Notes: generated from the letters alone by a model not told the origin. DNA of 64,000 nt from Acinetobacter sp. B51(2017) (GCF_003711395.1 NZ_PJRJ01000004.1:62001-126000); one strand, 5' to 3'. Positions 8,193-18,496 are shown, counted from the first letter of the stretch. A program made the numbers and translations.

Positions 8193-11100
8193 GTTGCGTC
8201 CTGTACCACTTGATGCCAGAAAATTGGCTGATAAAGTCGATAAGAGAAGTCTAAGCACGCTTGTTCTAACAATTGTTGAGTGTCACAGTCACGTAAAATA
8301 AACTGCCAATCACGGTGTTTAATATTCCACTCTTCATTGTCATAGCGATAACCAGCAAAGTTGTCGGATTTACGCCATTCTTTAAACAGCTTGTCTAAAT
8401 CTTTGACTTGCATAAAACCATGAGTGTCAATCCATTCAATTTTGACTTCATCTTTTAAGATCAGTTCCGCGGGTAACACTAGCGGCTGCTGCTTGGCGTG
8501 GTGCCATGCCTCTAACCAATCATTAAGCCATTGTTTCGCTTGATTGGAGCTTACCCCTTGGCAAACAAGGGTTTTATTACTACATACCGCAACGCGTTGC
8601 AATTGGCGACCACCTTCGCCTAAGTCTAAATAAGCCAACCATAATAAATACTCAAGCCACACCCGACCACGGCGTTTGGGTTTAGCACTGGCTGCCAGCA
8701 CATTCACCCAAAGTGCTGTATCTTGTTGTGGCACTTGGATGCTGATATGTAAGTGCGCGTGAAGCTTGAGGACTTGGCGCGTGGTTGCGGTAGGCGCTTC
8801 GGCAAAGACATATAAACGCTCTAGCAACTGCTGTTGTTCTAACAGACTTTGTTGCCATGTCGCATGCTGGGTTTTGCCCACAGGTAAAATATCTTTGACC
8901 AATTCAGCTTCAGGCCGATGCTGCTGCAACATAAACTCACGCAGCTGGTACTTTTTTAAACCATTGAGCAGTAAAGGTTCTTGCGCTTCAATGGCATCGG
9001 TTGGGCTTAAGTTTTTCACCCCTAAGTTTTTTAAATAACTACGCGCAGGGAATAAAATATCTTGTATCCATTGTTCACTGTCTAATACTTCGAGTTGCGG
9101 CTCAAGCTGGGTCAGTTGATAAGTTCCTACACTCCATGCTGGGCGCGGTTGTTTGGCGCTACTGAGTTGTTTAGCAACTTTAAACCACTGGTTTTGATAA
9201 CGAATACACTTTTGTTGGCTAAACCCAAGTGGATCAAAAGGTTGTAGCGGATGAATCCGATACAGGCTAAATAATTGACTCGCAATTTCTACACCATGTA
9301 CATCAACACTAGCTGGCAACTCAGCAGGTTTTTGGGTGATTAAGTTAAGATGCTGCACAAATTCTTGCACTACACTGGATGGATCACGCACTTCACTGTC
9401 GTTTAAATCAAAAGCATTATAAAACAGCCACACGTTGTCTTTTGCCAATAATAACGCATCTAAAAACGCCCCTTGATCATCTTCTAAACGGGAGCGATCA
9501 CCTAATTTAGGACGTAACATTTGCATTAAATCAAAGGGGATATGCTGATCACGATTCGGGAATTTGCCACTGTCTAAATTCAGCATCACCACCAATTTAT
9601 AAGGTACAGGACGAATCTGACCCATTTGGCTAAAGGTGATTTGCCCTGTGGGTTCTGCTTGCTCAAGCTGTGTGGTGAGCGTTTTTTCGATTTCGGCTAA
9701 AATATACGGCAATGGCAAGGTTAAACTGCGTAATGCATCTTGTTCGTCATCATCATAGAAACTGGTTAAGGTCAGCATACGTTCTTGTTTTTTAACCAAG
9801 CTATAGACTTGCTCTAATACTTCAACGCCCGCTGCTTTAAACTCGTTAATTTCATCCATTAAACAATTGAGCCAATATTCTGCGCTTTGCTCGGTCTCAG
9901 TTTCATGCTCATTGAGCCAAGTACGCCGCGCGGCAATATCTTGGTAAATTTCAATCAGGCAACCAATTAAACTAAAGTCACTTGGACGCACTTGGGCATA
10001 GCTTAAAGTCTGATTAAATACGCGGTGTTCAGGAATCGCTATCCCCAGCGCTAAACGATCCAAAGCAAACTTAAAGCTAAAACGATAGTCTTCATCACCT
10101 TGGCTTAGACTTTCTTGTAAATGTAACGCATCAAAACCACGTTTAAACCCTGCCGCTTGCAGCAGCTCATACATGCGCTCTAAGCCATTCGGCTCAAGCC
10201 CATAACGCTGTTGTGTGGCATACAAACTCAGCCAATCGGCAAATTCTTCTAAAGTAAAACGCCCTTGTAATAATTGAATACGCCCGAGCACAGCACGCCA
10301 TGCATTGCCAACATCCAATTGACCCACGCCTGCGATTTGAATCGGCAAATAGACGCTGTCATGTTGCATGCGCTCACGTTCAGACAAGGGCGCGGCAAAG
10401 GTGCTACGAATTTGCGGTTCAATATCTTTTAAATTCGGACATAACACCAAAATATCGCTGGCACGGCGCGGTGTTGCAGCAGTACTTTGACTCAGCCAAT
10501 GGATAATTTGTTCTTTTAAAACTTCTAGCTGGCGTAAACTGGAATGACAAACATGAATCTGAATGGAATCATCATCTTCGGCCAAAACATAAGCATTGGG
10601 CTTAGGTTGAACTAAATTTAAAATATCACTTTGCAGCTTACCCAAGAGGGTCTGTGGATAATCTTCGGGGAATAAGTCAAACCATTGCCCTTCTTGATTG
10701 GAAGATAAACTTGCCAACAAAGAGAAATGATCACGCGCTTGCTTACCAAAACGGGTTAATAACGGATGATGTGAGTCGCGTTTTTCAGCATTAAATTCTA
10801 GACTAAACTTTTTAACGTAAGTTTGAATTGCCGCATCATCCACTGTACGCCCTTGCGCTTGCTCACGCTCAATAAAACGCTGCCGCAACTGTGCGTCATA
10901 ACGGGCTTTCCAATGTGGATCGACCATATCCGCCCAATATTCTTGTGAGGGGTTGTAATGCAACACAAAAATATCAAGATACTGCCCTAAGCGACGTAAA
11001 AATTTTAATTGTACGGGTGGCAAATCCAACAAGGTAAATAACACCAATTGCTGAGGCAGGCGTTTTAAGGCATCTTGACGGGTAGTTGGGTCATCTAAAC

Positions 11101-11839
11101 GTTGCCAAAATAACTGATCAATATGCGCCACTTGTTTAAAGTCTTCGGCAAAGACCGCATGCCAAAGCCAGCGTTGCCATGCTTCGAGTTCAGTGGCTTG
11201 CTCAAGTTGAAATTGTTCAATCTCAGTGCCGACGTTAAAGAACAGTTGTTCTACCTGTAGGGCTTGATTGGCTGACCAAGTTTGTAGCCAATTGCTACCG
11301 CACTGACACACACCTGTACAACTGCTGCAATCGCTGCGATATTCCATATAATTGGAAAATAAACGCGACACTTGCTCCGCCACCCAATACAACATACTTT
11401 GCTTTTTGCCCAGTTGTTCAAAACCTTGTAAACGGTCGGCACTGGCATAAATACGTTGAATAATGGGATATAAGGGATGCTGTTGCTTTAAAGGGTTAAT
11501 GGGGCTTTGAATAAAATTTTTCAGGCTTTGATAGATACGCCATTTGATCATTAAACGCGGTAAGTTGGCCTTACGTACTTCATCACGTTGATCATGCAAC
11601 ACTTCTTGATAAGCCCACCATTGAAAACCACGAATTCGATGATGAAATTGATTATTGGCACTAATGCCGCGCTTTTCCGCCAAACGCTGCGTCAGCCAAG
11701 TTTCTAAGGCAATGGATGGCACAATAAAATGCTGTGCTTTAAGCACCATAAGTGGATTCTGATACGGTTGTTGCACCGCACGCAGCATGGCCTCAAACAG
11801 CACTTCAATCCGCTGACTTTGCATCACATGAATCGCCAT
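8189..11839 (-). CDS. recC: Exodeoxyribonuclease V subunit gamma (RecC)
   Basis: RecC holds RecB and RecD together and, in E. coli, recognises Chi in the unwound strand. The 1216-residue product begins MAIHVMQSQRIEVL, keeps helicase-like and nuclease-like folds but lacks an intact Walker A, as expected for RecC. A GAGGA lies a few bases before the ATG. It is the first gene of the recC-recB-recD operon and overlaps recB by four bases. The ptrA gene that separates recC and recB in E. coli is absent here. The Chi sequence recognised by this enzyme cannot be read from the window. Confidence 0.95.
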   Translation of the reverse strand: MAIHVMQSQRIEVLFEAMLRAVQQPYQNPLMVLKAQHFIVPSIALETWLTQRLAEKRGISANNQFHHRIRGFQWWAYQEVLHDQRDEVRKANLPRLMIKWRIYQSLKNFIQSPINPLKQQHPLYPIIQRIYASADRLQGFEQLGKKQSMLYWVAEQVSRLFSNYMEYRSDCSSCTGVCQCGSNWLQTWSANQALQVEQLFFNVGTEIEQFQLEQATELEAWQRWLWHAVFAEDFKQVAHIDQLFWQRLDDPTTRQDALKRLPQQLVLFTLLDLPPVQLKFLRRLGQYLDIFVLHYNPSQEYWADMVDPHWKARYDAQLRQRFIEREQAQGRTVDDAAIQTYVKKFSLEFNAEKRDSHHPLLTRFGKQARDHFSLLASLSSNQEGQWFDLFPEDYPQTLLGKLQSDILNLVQPKPNAYVLAEDDDSIQIHVCHSSLRQLEVLKEQIIHWLSQSTAATPRRASDILVLCPNLKDIEPQIRSTFAAPLSERERMQHDSVYLPIQIAGVGQLDVGNAWRAVLGRIQLLQGRFTLEEFADWLSLYATQQRYGLEPNGLERMYELLQAAGFKRGFDALHLQESLSQGDEDYRFSFKFALDRLALGIAIPEHRVFNQTLSYAQVRPSDFSLIGCLIEIYQDIAARRTWLNEHETETEQSAEYWLNCLMDEINEFKAAGVEVLEQVYSLVKKQERMLTLTSFYDDDEQDALRSLTLPLPYILAEIEKTLTTQLEQAEPTGQITFSQMGQIRPVPYKLVVMLNLDSGKFPNRDQHIPFDLMQMLRPKLGDRSRLEDDQGAFLDALLLAKDNVWLFYNAFDLNDSEVRDPSSVVQEFVQHLNLITQKPAELPASVDVHGVEIASQLFSLYRIHPLQPFDPLGFSQQKCIRYQNQWFKVAKQLSSAKQPRPAWSVGTYQLTQLEPQLEVLDSEQWIQDILFPARSYLKNLGVKNLSPTDAIEAQEPLLLNGLKKYQLREFMLQQHRPEAELVKDILPVGKTQHATWQQSLLEQQQLLERLYVFAEAPTATTRQVLKLHAHLHISIQVPQQDTALWVNVLAASAKPKRRGRVWLEYLLWLAYLDLGEGGRQLQRVAVCSNKTLVCQGVSSNQAKQWLNDWLEAWHHAKQQPLVLPAELILKDEVKIEWIDTHGFMQVKDLDKLFKEWRKSDNFAGYRYDNEEWNIKHRDWQFILRDCDTQQLLEQACLDFSYRLYQPIFWHQVVQDAT

Positions 11840-12000
11840 AATGTCCTCAAAAAACCCATCAAAATATTAATTTTTCTACAAAATCATAAAGATTTTGCAC
11901 TAGACCCCTTGGCACTGCTATGTCAAATTAACAGCAAATCCAAGCCATGCTTCACTTTATATCACTAAAAAAATCTAACAGTAGTTTAAGGTATTTCACG

Positions 12001-12573
12001 ATGAAAATTGACAATATTCCACAAACAATTGATCCTAAATTAAATCTAGAACAAGTCCGCGCTGAGTGCTTAGAACTGGTCAAAAAACGTGCCTATGTCT
12101 CTGCTGGCGCTGCCATTATTCCCATTCCATTTTTAGATGTATTTATTGATGTGGGGATTTTGTCGCAGCTGATTCCGCAGATTAATGCGCGCTTTGGTTT
12201 AGCGCCTGAACAAGTCACTGTATTTGACCCAAAAACCAAACAAATTCACTGGAATGAACTGAAAAAACGCGGTGTGCAATTCTCTGGTATGGTGGTAGCA
12301 CGTACCGCAATGAAAAAATCGTTTAATAACATTGCAGCCAAATATGTCACCAAACAAGTGACTAAATTTATTCCACTCGGTGGTCAAATGATTGCCGCAA
12401 GTTTGGGCTATATGGTAATGAAAAAAGTCGCCGAAGCGCATGTAGAAGAAAGTTATAAACTGGCAAAGGGCATTCAGCTCAAACAAGGTGTAGAACGTGG
12501 CGAAGCAGTGGCTCCACCGGTGACGAACGTACCAAGCCTCGAAAAACAGCAAGATGATGCAGCCAAAAAATAA
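12001..12573 (+). CDS. DUF697-like membrane-associated protein
   Basis: The 190-residue protein resembles DUF697/YcjF-type proteins: a short helical start (LNLEQVRAECLELVKKRA), then a hydrophobic segment AGAAIIPIPFLDVFIDVGIL with the proline-rich turn typical of that family, and a second hydrophobic stretch PLGGQMIAASLGYMVMKK near 135-150. The last 40 residues are charged and probably disordered. An open frame reaches back to 11947, but the ATG at 12001 is preceded by AAGG at a good distance. It diverges from recC and shares a terminator with the convergent PAP gene. Function is unknown. Confidence 0.7.
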   Translation: MKIDNIPQTIDPKLNLEQVRAECLELVKKRAYVSAGAAIIPIPFLDVFIDVGILSQLIPQINARFGLAPEQVTVFDPKTKQIHWNELKKRGVQFSGMVVARTAMKKSFNNIAAKYVTKQVTKFIPLGGQMIAASLGYMVMKKVAEAHVEESYKLAKGIQLKQGVERGEAVAPPVTNVPSLEKQQDDAAKK

Positions 12574-12585
12574 CAGCAACGCGAT

Positions 12586-12613
12586 AAAAAAACGCTCAAT
12601 CGAGCGTTTTTTT
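12586..12613. terminator. Bidirectional terminator between the DUF697-like gene and pap
   Basis: The stem AACGCTC/GAGCGTT with an AATC loop is flanked by an A-run and a seven-base T-run. It overlaps the last codons of the minus-strand gene, so it can serve both converging genes. Confidence 0.9.
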
Positions 12614-14018
12614 ATGTGGCTTTTAATTGTTTTAAGATAGTTTCTAACACCTGAATACGGGCGGTATTTTTATCATCGGTAGCGATGATATGCCACGGCG
12701 CATCATGACTACTGGTATGTGCAAACATATCCGCGGCTGCTTGCAAATAATCATCCCAACGCTCACGGTTGCGCCAATCTTCTTCGGTAATTTTAAAGCG
12801 TTTGTGCGGAGTGTCTTCTCGTGCTTTAAAACGCGCTTCTTGTTCATCCTTAGAAATCGCCAACCAAAACTTAATAATGACGTGGTTGTGGTCAATTAAG
12901 TCTTGTTCAAAACGGTTAATTTCTGCATAGGCGCGTTGCCACTGGGCAGGATGAGCAAAACCTTCAACCCGCTCGACTAAGACTCGTCCATACCATGTGC
13001 GGTCAAAAATATTAATATCACCATCGGTTTGAATACGACGCCAAAAACGCCATAAATACGGACGACGTAGCTCATAGGGTTCTGGTGCAGCAATGCTATG
13101 AATTTCGTATTCACGCGGATCAAGCTTTTGCACAATGCGTTTAATCGCACCACCTTTGCCCGCTGCATCCATACCTTCAAAGCAAATCAAGACATGCCGT
13201 TGATCAAAGCGTAAGGCATCTGCGACCTCGCTGCTCAATTTTTTGAGTTTGCTTTTATATTCCGTTTTATCTAAAGCGCTATTTTCGGGTTGCAATAATG
13301 CAACTGGAATAGGATTGTTTTTCCACTTGGTTTTCACCTCTTTGCTATGTTCTGGGCAATCTTTGAGGGCTTTTAAAATATGTTGGGCAAAAATTTGGTC
13401 ACGGTGTTTATCTTCACCATCAATGATCAACCAATCATCGGTAAAGCGTTTACGTAAGCGTTGTAAAGTGTCGTATTTGTGTTGATTATGCCAGTCAATG
13501 CCATGCAATTTATGCCAGCGTGCTTCGCTTGGCGGCATATCTTCAATGCGTTGTTGCAAGGTTTTCCATGACAGATCAAACCAAACTTTAATCACATCGA
13601 CATTGTTGTTTTTTAAATCTTGCTCATATATGGCCATTTTTTTAATGTATTCATCATATAAACTATCATCTATCGGATGAGACACATGCATGGCGGTATT
13701 GAGTAAATCGCTATACCAGTTGCCAAACAAAATCGTAATTTGCCCTTCTTTGGGAATAGAACCCATATAAGGCAACCAGTAGGGCTGACTGTGATCAAGC
13801 ACTAAGGGTTTATCGGCCTTAACCTTTAAATAACGTGGATCAACCCATTCACGCAGTTGTTTGACGGCTTCGCCCTTACCAGCTAAATCAATACCATTGA
13901 CTAAAATCAGTAAGCTTTTGGCATTTTTTTGATCTCGACTTTCACGTAAAGCAAACTGCGCTTCGATTAAATCAAAAGACAGTTGATCTTCATCCATGAG
14001 TTTAAATTTTTCTGTCAT
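12612..14018 (-). CDS. pap: Polyphosphate:AMP phosphotransferase (class II PPK2, two-domain)
   Basis: This enzyme moves a phosphate from polyphosphate to AMP, making ADP. The 468 residues contain two tandem PPK2 domains: the first with NGIDLAGKGEA near 41-51, the second with EGMDAAGKGGA near 281-291, followed by FDRTWYGRVLVERVEGF. Both keep the GxDxxGKG Walker A form. Length and two-domain plan match the characterised PAP of Acinetobacter johnsonii 210A. In two-domain class II enzymes the C-terminal domain is usually the active one. The gene stands alone on the minus strand, and no ppk1 or ppx is visible here. In an organism that stores polyphosphate it would recharge the adenylate pool. Confidence 0.9.
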   Translation of the reverse strand: MTEKFKLMDEDQLSFDLIEAQFALRESRDQKNAKSLLILVNGIDLAGKGEAVKQLREWVDPRYLKVKADKPLVLDHSQPYWLPYMGSIPKEGQITILFGNWYSDLLNTAMHVSHPIDDSLYDEYIKKMAIYEQDLKNNNVDVIKVWFDLSWKTLQQRIEDMPPSEARWHKLHGIDWHNQHKYDTLQRLRKRFTDDWLIIDGEDKHRDQIFAQHILKALKDCPEHSKEVKTKWKNNPIPVALLQPENSALDKTEYKSKLKKLSSEVADALRFDQRHVLICFEGMDAAGKGGAIKRIVQKLDPREYEIHSIAAPEPYELRRPYLWRFWRRIQTDGDINIFDRTWYGRVLVERVEGFAHPAQWQRAYAEINRFEQDLIDHNHVIIKFWLAISKDEQEARFKAREDTPHKRFKITEEDWRNRERWDDYLQAAADMFAHTSSHDAPWHIIATDDKNTARIQVLETILKQLKAT

Positions 14019-14186
14019 TCGCTGCCGCCTAAAATGTATTTGTTATAGTTATGGATATGTGTACAAAGATTTTGCTGATTCTGCAATCGAGATACTACAT
14101 TTTTTTGTATTTAAGCGAGTTTTAGTCATAGCAGCGTTTTACATAAGCTATTAAGCTTAACCTTCTATCTTGAGCTTGGAATACGT

Positions 14187-14891
14187 ATGTCAAAACTTGC
14201 GGTTTTAAATGAACTTTTAGTGAAGTATCAACAATTAAACTATCATCAAAATCCGCAGTTATTGCAGCGTTTACGCGACGTACAAAATTGGCAAAAGCAA
14301 CGCATTATTCAAAGTCATGCTACAGAGTTTAAACAAAAACAAAATGTGCTTATGGCAGAGTACTTTATGAATCGCCTCTATGGTGGGCCTGATTTTGATG
14401 CTTTAGCAGCACAAATCGAGCGTTTAATACCTAAAATTCATAAAGCCGAAAAACTCATCCCCGAAAATGCCATTAAAACAGGTACAGCAGGGATTCAATT
14501 GGCGATTTTAGCGGTGCAGTTGGATGAACAAGTCGCGGCACAATTATTACAAGATTATCCAGAAAACACCCCGCTGACAGATGAAATTATGCGCATCACT
14601 TATCTTAAATTAGATCAACAGCAGCAACGTCTCGAACAGTTGCGCCAATTGGATCAATTGGGCATCAGCTTAGATAAATATCTACGCTCTTTTGTGGTGC
14701 AGACTGCGTTTAAAATGTGTAAGGGCACTGCTTATAAGCATAAATTTGAGGTGATGTACGAATTTATGCAAGATGGTTTTGCAGCTATGAAGCCTTTAAA
14801 GTCGGCAGAAAAATTTGTGCGTGATTTTACCGAGCAAGAGCGTGAAATTGTGCGTAAAGTTCATGCTGGTGACCCAACACCTTTTGTTTAA
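14187..14891 (+). CDS. Conserved hypothetical protein, FFLEELY-motif type
   Basis: The 234-residue protein is soluble and almost wholly helical by composition, rich in Gln and Leu, with probable coiled-coil stretches around 150-170. It has the motif YFMNRLYG near 59-66, which corresponds to the FFLE(E/D)LYG motif that names a gammaproteobacterial family of unknown function; here the motif is diverged. No catalytic residues are evident and there is no signal peptide. It stands upstream of ubiE in the same direction, but 160 bases with a likely promoter separate them. No function can be given. Confidence 0.7.
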   Translation: MSKLAVLNELLVKYQQLNYHQNPQLLQRLRDVQNWQKQRIIQSHATEFKQKQNVLMAEYFMNRLYGGPDFDALAAQIERLIPKIHKAEKLIPENAIKTGTAGIQLAILAVQLDEQVAAQLLQDYPENTPLTDEIMRITYLKLDQQQQRLEQLRQLDQLGISLDKYLRSFVVQTAFKMCKGTAYKHKFEVMYEFMQDGFAAMKPLKSAEKFVRDFTEQEREIVRKVHAGDPTPFV

Positions 14892-14996
14892 CTTAAGCAG
14901 ATTGAAGCAGGTTTAGTTGCGCTATAAATACAACAACTGTGCTTTTTTTCTGTATATTATGGAACACATTCAAGTCTGCATGGCTGTACAACGCTT

Positions 14997-15002
14997 TATA
15001 AT
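14997..15002 (+). promoter_or_regulatory. Possible -10 element for ubiE
   Basis: A perfect TATAAT lies 55 bases before the ubiE start. No good -35 is found 16-18 bases upstream, so the call is tentative. Confidence 0.35.
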
Positions 15003-15056
15003 CTGTCATGATGCAGCACTGTTTTTAACTCTATTTCCCTGTTAGGAGTGAGACTC

Positions 15057-15974
15057 ATGTCTAACGAAAATCAAACGCCTACAAACGCACAGAACACAGA
15101 CAAAGTGAGCCCATTCTTAACTGAGCCACTACCACAAGGCGCACCACAAGGTCAGCAACAAAGCGTACAACAAGATGCGCCGCGTGCCATTCCTAAATAC
15201 AACTTACCACGCGGTGCCAATACCGGTAACGTCGGTGAAAAAACTCACTTTGGCTACCAAACGGTGAATAGTGAAGAAAAAGCCCAAAAAGTGGCTGAAG
15301 TGTTCCATTCGGTTGCAAGTAAATACGACATTATGAATGACCTGATGTCATTTGGTATTCACCGTCTATGGAAACGCTTTGCAATTAACATGTCAGGTGT
15401 ACGCCGTGGTCAACACGTTTTGGACATCGCTGGCGGTACAGGCGATTTAGCCAAAGTATTTAGCCGTGAAGTAGGTCCTACAGGTCATGTGGTGTTATCT
15501 GACATTAACGAATCTATGCTCAATGTTGGTCGTGATCGTTTATTGGATGCTGGCTGTGCCAACGTTGATTTTGTTTTAGCCAATGCTGAAACTTTAGAAC
15601 CATTTGCCGACAACAGCTTTGATTTAGTGACCATTTCTTTTGGTTTACGTAACGTGACCGATAAAGATGCAGCACTAGAAGCAATGTACCGTGTACTTAA
15701 GCCGGGCGGTCGTTTATTAGTTTTAGAATTCTCTAAACCTGTATTTGAGCCATTCTCAAAACTTTACGATTTATACTCATTCACTGCATTACCAGTCATG
15801 GGCAAACTGATTGCTAATGATTCAGAAAGCTACAAATACTTAGCTGAATCGATTCGTATGCACCCAGACCAACGTACCTTAAAAGGTATGATGGAAAATG
15901 CCGGCTTTAGCAACTGTGATTACCACAACTTAACTGGTGGTATTGTGGCCGTGCACCGTGGCTTTAAACTTTAA
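15057..15974 (+). CDS. ubiE: Ubiquinone/menaquinone C-methyltransferase UbiE
   Basis: UbiE is the SAM-dependent C-methyltransferase of the benzoquinol ring in ubiquinone synthesis. The core is nearly textbook: [19 protein letters not shown], the SAM-binding glycine motif [11 protein letters not shown], and [10 protein letters not shown]. The ATG at 15057 is preceded by AGGAG at 9 bases; a GTG at 15048 would overlap that site. At about 305 residues it is some 50 longer than E. coli UbiE because of an N-terminal extension rich in Gln, Pro and Asn that ends at THFGYQTV, where family homology starts. It heads ubiE-ubiJ-ubiB. Confidence 0.97.
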   Translation: MSNENQTPTNAQNTDKVSPFLTEPLPQGAPQGQQQSVQQDAPRAIPKYNLPRGANTGNVGEKTHFGYQTVNSEEKAQKVAEVFHSVASKYDIMNDLMSFGIHRLWKRFAINMSGVRRGQHVLDIAGGTGDLAKVFSREVGPTGHVVLSDINESMLNVGRDRLLDAGCANVDFVLANAETLEPFADNSFDLVTISFGLRNVTDKDAALEAMYRVLKPGGRLLVLEFSKPVFEPFSKLYDLYSFTALPVMGKLIANDSESYKYLAESIRMHPDQRTLKGMMENAGFSNCDYHNLTGGIVAVHRGFKL

Positions 15975-15985
15975 GGCTTGATGAT

Positions 15986-16636
15986 ATGTGGTCGATTCTT
16001 GCCTTAGGTGCAGTCGAACGCTTTATGCATCATCTGATTGATCTGGATGCGATTACTCGCATTCAGCTCAACAGCTTGCACGGCAAAATGCTACGTGTGG
16101 TGATTGACTCGCCGCAATTGTCTGTCGATGTGTTTTTTGACGATGGCAAAGTTCGTTTAGAACCCACCGCTACAGGTCAAAGTCACACGCCCTCAATCTT
16201 CGAACAACGCCCTTTTGATCCTGTGCATGTGCCAATTGTGGCAAACGCGACTTTGCATGTCGGTAGCGTGGTTGAACTATTAAAACTTCTTGTCAGTGAA
16301 GATGTAGGTACCATTCCCCTGCAAGGCGATTATCGTTTATTGCAAGATGTGCAACGCATCATGCAAAACAGCGAACTCGACTTAGCTGCACATTTAAGCC
16401 CATGGATCGGTGCCAATCTTGCGCATGAAATTGGTAAGCTGCAAGCCTTGCCTAAACTGATGAAAGATCAGCTACAAAGCCAAGCCTTTATTGCAGAAGA
16501 TTACTTAAAAGAAGATTCTGGTTTATTTGCCCCACGTTGGCAGATGGATGACTTACAACAGGCGACGCGTCGCTTGCAACAAAATATTGACCGTGCTGAA
16601 GCAAAAATTTTAGCGCTGCAACACAACATTTCTTAA
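15986..16636 (+). CDS. ubiJ: Ubiquinone biosynthesis accessory factor UbiJ
   Basis: UbiJ carries an SCP2-type lipid-binding domain and helps organise the soluble ubiquinone-synthesis complex with UbiK. The 216-residue protein has the SCP2-like N-terminal half (about 20-125) and a helical C-terminal tail ending in RRLQQNIDRAEAKILALQ, a short coiled coil. Sequence conservation in this family is low, so the call rests partly on position: it lies 11 bases after ubiE and just before ubiB, the order found widely in Gammaproteobacteria. Confidence 0.85.
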   Translation: MWSILALGAVERFMHHLIDLDAITRIQLNSLHGKMLRVVIDSPQLSVDVFFDDGKVRLEPTATGQSHTPSIFEQRPFDPVHVPIVANATLHVGSVVELLKLLVSEDVGTIPLQGDYRLLQDVQRIMQNSELDLAAHLSPWIGANLAHEIGKLQALPKLMKDQLQSQAFIAEDYLKEDSGLFAPRWQMDDLQQATRRLQQNIDRAEAKILALQHNIS

Positions 16637-16653
16637 CTTAGGTAATGGCATTT

Positions 16654-18273
16654 ATGATTCCGCATGTTTCACGTTTACTCGAACTTTGGCGCATTGCCGC
16701 GCACTATAGACTCGACACGTTGTTTCCTGCCGAAGAATTGCCTGCCAAAGCCCGTCCAATCTTAAACTTAATCCGCCTGCATCCTGCGGCATGGTCAAGT
16801 AAAGAAAAAGACAATCCTTTAAAGCTTAAACAAGCTTTAGAAGATATGGGGCCTTTAGCAATTAAGTTAGGTCAATTGCTTTCAACCCGTCGGGATTTAA
16901 TTCCGCCTGAAGTATTGCAACAGTTGGTATTACTGCAAGATCGCGTTAAACCCTTTGGTTCTGATGTGGCTAAAATGCGCATTCAAAACGCCTTAAAAGC
17001 CGATATTACCACCCTGTTTGCGCGTTTTGATGAACAACCGCTGGCCGCAGCTTCTATTGCGCAAGTGCATACCGCAGCGCTGCATGATGGACGCGAAGTG
17101 GTGGTTAAAGTCACCCGTCCCGACATCAAACGTCAATTATTACAAGACTTTGAAATTTTACAGTGGCTTGGCGCAACCTTAGAAAAACGCCTAGAAGCTG
17201 CGCGCGCTTTGCATTTATCGGAAATTATCCAAAGCTATCGTCAAACCATTTTAAATGAGTTGGACTTAACTTTAGAAGCCGATAACACGCGTCGTATGCG
17301 TCATTACTTTACAGGCTCAAGCATGATGTATGTGCCTGAAGTATATATAGATAGCGTTGATGTGATGGTCGCAGAGCGCATCACGGGTGTGCCCATTTCT
17401 GAAACCCATGTCTTTGATGAAATGGGCATGGATCGTGCCGATTTAGCCGAAAAAGGTCTAACGATTTTCTTTACTCAAGTCTTTCGCGATAACTTTTTCC
17501 ATGCCGATATGCATCCGGGTAATGTGTTTGTCGAAACCATCAATCCAAGTAATCCGCGTTATATCGCGCTCGACTGCGCAATTATGGGGGAGCTGTCTAA
17601 AAGCGACCAAATGACTGTAGCACGCATGTTACTTGCCGTGATGAACAGTAACTTCCTACAACTCATTCAAATTGTGCATCAAGCCGGTTGGATTCCACCG
17701 GGCACCAATCAAGATGAACTAGCACGAGAAATGCGCCGTACCGTAGGTCCAATGGTATCTAAACCCATGGATCAATTGGATTTTGCTGGTATTTTATTGC
17801 AAGTGATGGACATTGCGCGTCGTTTCCATTTGGAAATTCCACCGCAACTGATGTTATTGCTTAAAACCTTAGTGCATGTTGAAGGTTTAGGTACAGATTT
17901 GTATCCGCAACTTGATATTTGGAAACTCGCCAAGCCTATCTTGACCGATTGGGTCAAAGCGCAAATGAACCCACAAAAAAACTTAAAAGAATTGGGTGAA
18001 AAAATTCCAGATTTATTGTTGGGCGCCCAAGATCTCCCAACTTTAATGATTGATAGTTTAAACGGCTTAAAAAATCAGTCTGCATGGCAAGAAAAGCAGC
18101 TGCGTGAATTGCAAAATTTACGTTTGCAAATGGAACAACAGCAAAAACGTTCTTGGTTATTTGGCAGTATCATTGCAATTTTATTAGCAATTGCAATCAT
18201 TAGCCCTTGGTATATCGCTTGGGTGTTGATCGCGATCACCAGCTTTATGACGATATGGCGCATGGCGAAATAA
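16654..18273 (+). CDS. ubiB: Ubiquinone biosynthesis protein kinase-like UbiB
   Basis: UbiB is an atypical kinase/ATPase of the ABC1/ADCK family needed for coenzyme Q synthesis. Visible signatures are KLGQLLSTRRDLIP (KxGQ motif), the alanine-rich nucleotide loop AAASIAQVHTA in place of a glycine loop, the VVKVTRP lysine and the catalytic FHADMHPGN. Two membrane helices close the protein (about the last 40 residues), anchoring it in the inner membrane. I start at the ATG at 16654 because the AGG at 16640-16642 is only two bases from the other ATG at 16645; the latter would add three residues. Confidence 0.95.
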   Translation: MIPHVSRLLELWRIAAHYRLDTLFPAEELPAKARPILNLIRLHPAAWSSKEKDNPLKLKQALEDMGPLAIKLGQLLSTRRDLIPPEVLQQLVLLQDRVKPFGSDVAKMRIQNALKADITTLFARFDEQPLAAASIAQVHTAALHDGREVVVKVTRPDIKRQLLQDFEILQWLGATLEKRLEAARALHLSEIIQSYRQTILNELDLTLEADNTRRMRHYFTGSSMMYVPEVYIDSVDVMVAERITGVPISETHVFDEMGMDRADLAEKGLTIFFTQVFRDNFFHADMHPGNVFVETINPSNPRYIALDCAIMGELSKSDQMTVARMLLAVMNSNFLQLIQIVHQAGWIPPGTNQDELAREMRRTVGPMVSKPMDQLDFAGILLQVMDIARRFHLEIPPQLMLLLKTLVHVEGLGTDLYPQLDIWKLAKPILTDWVKAQMNPQKNLKELGEKIPDLLLGAQDLPTLMIDSLNGLKNQSAWQEKQLRELQNLRLQMEQQQKRSWLFGSIIAILLAIAIISPWYIAWVLIAITSFMTIWRMAK

Positions 18274-18295
18274 AAGCCGAGTGCTCAATAAAACT

Positions 18296-18329
18296 AAATA
18301 AAGATCATCAAACAGATGGTCTTTATTTT
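18296..18329 (+). terminator. Terminator after ubiB
   Basis: A 13-pair stem with one G-U pair (18296-18308 with 18316-18328) around CAAACAG runs into a T-rich end. It closes the ubiE-ubiJ-ubiB operon. Confidence 0.75.
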
Positions 18330-18496
18330 GTGACGTAGGTCAACTTTTTAAAATAACTAAAAAATCAAAGCATAAAAACTCGTAATTCTGTAAATTCTAC
18401 TTATAATTCATGCGCTATATAACAAATGTCATCTTTGCGTTGTATTTTGTTAACGGTAAAGCATTTTTTATCACGAGTTTCGTTTGGGGTCTTTAT

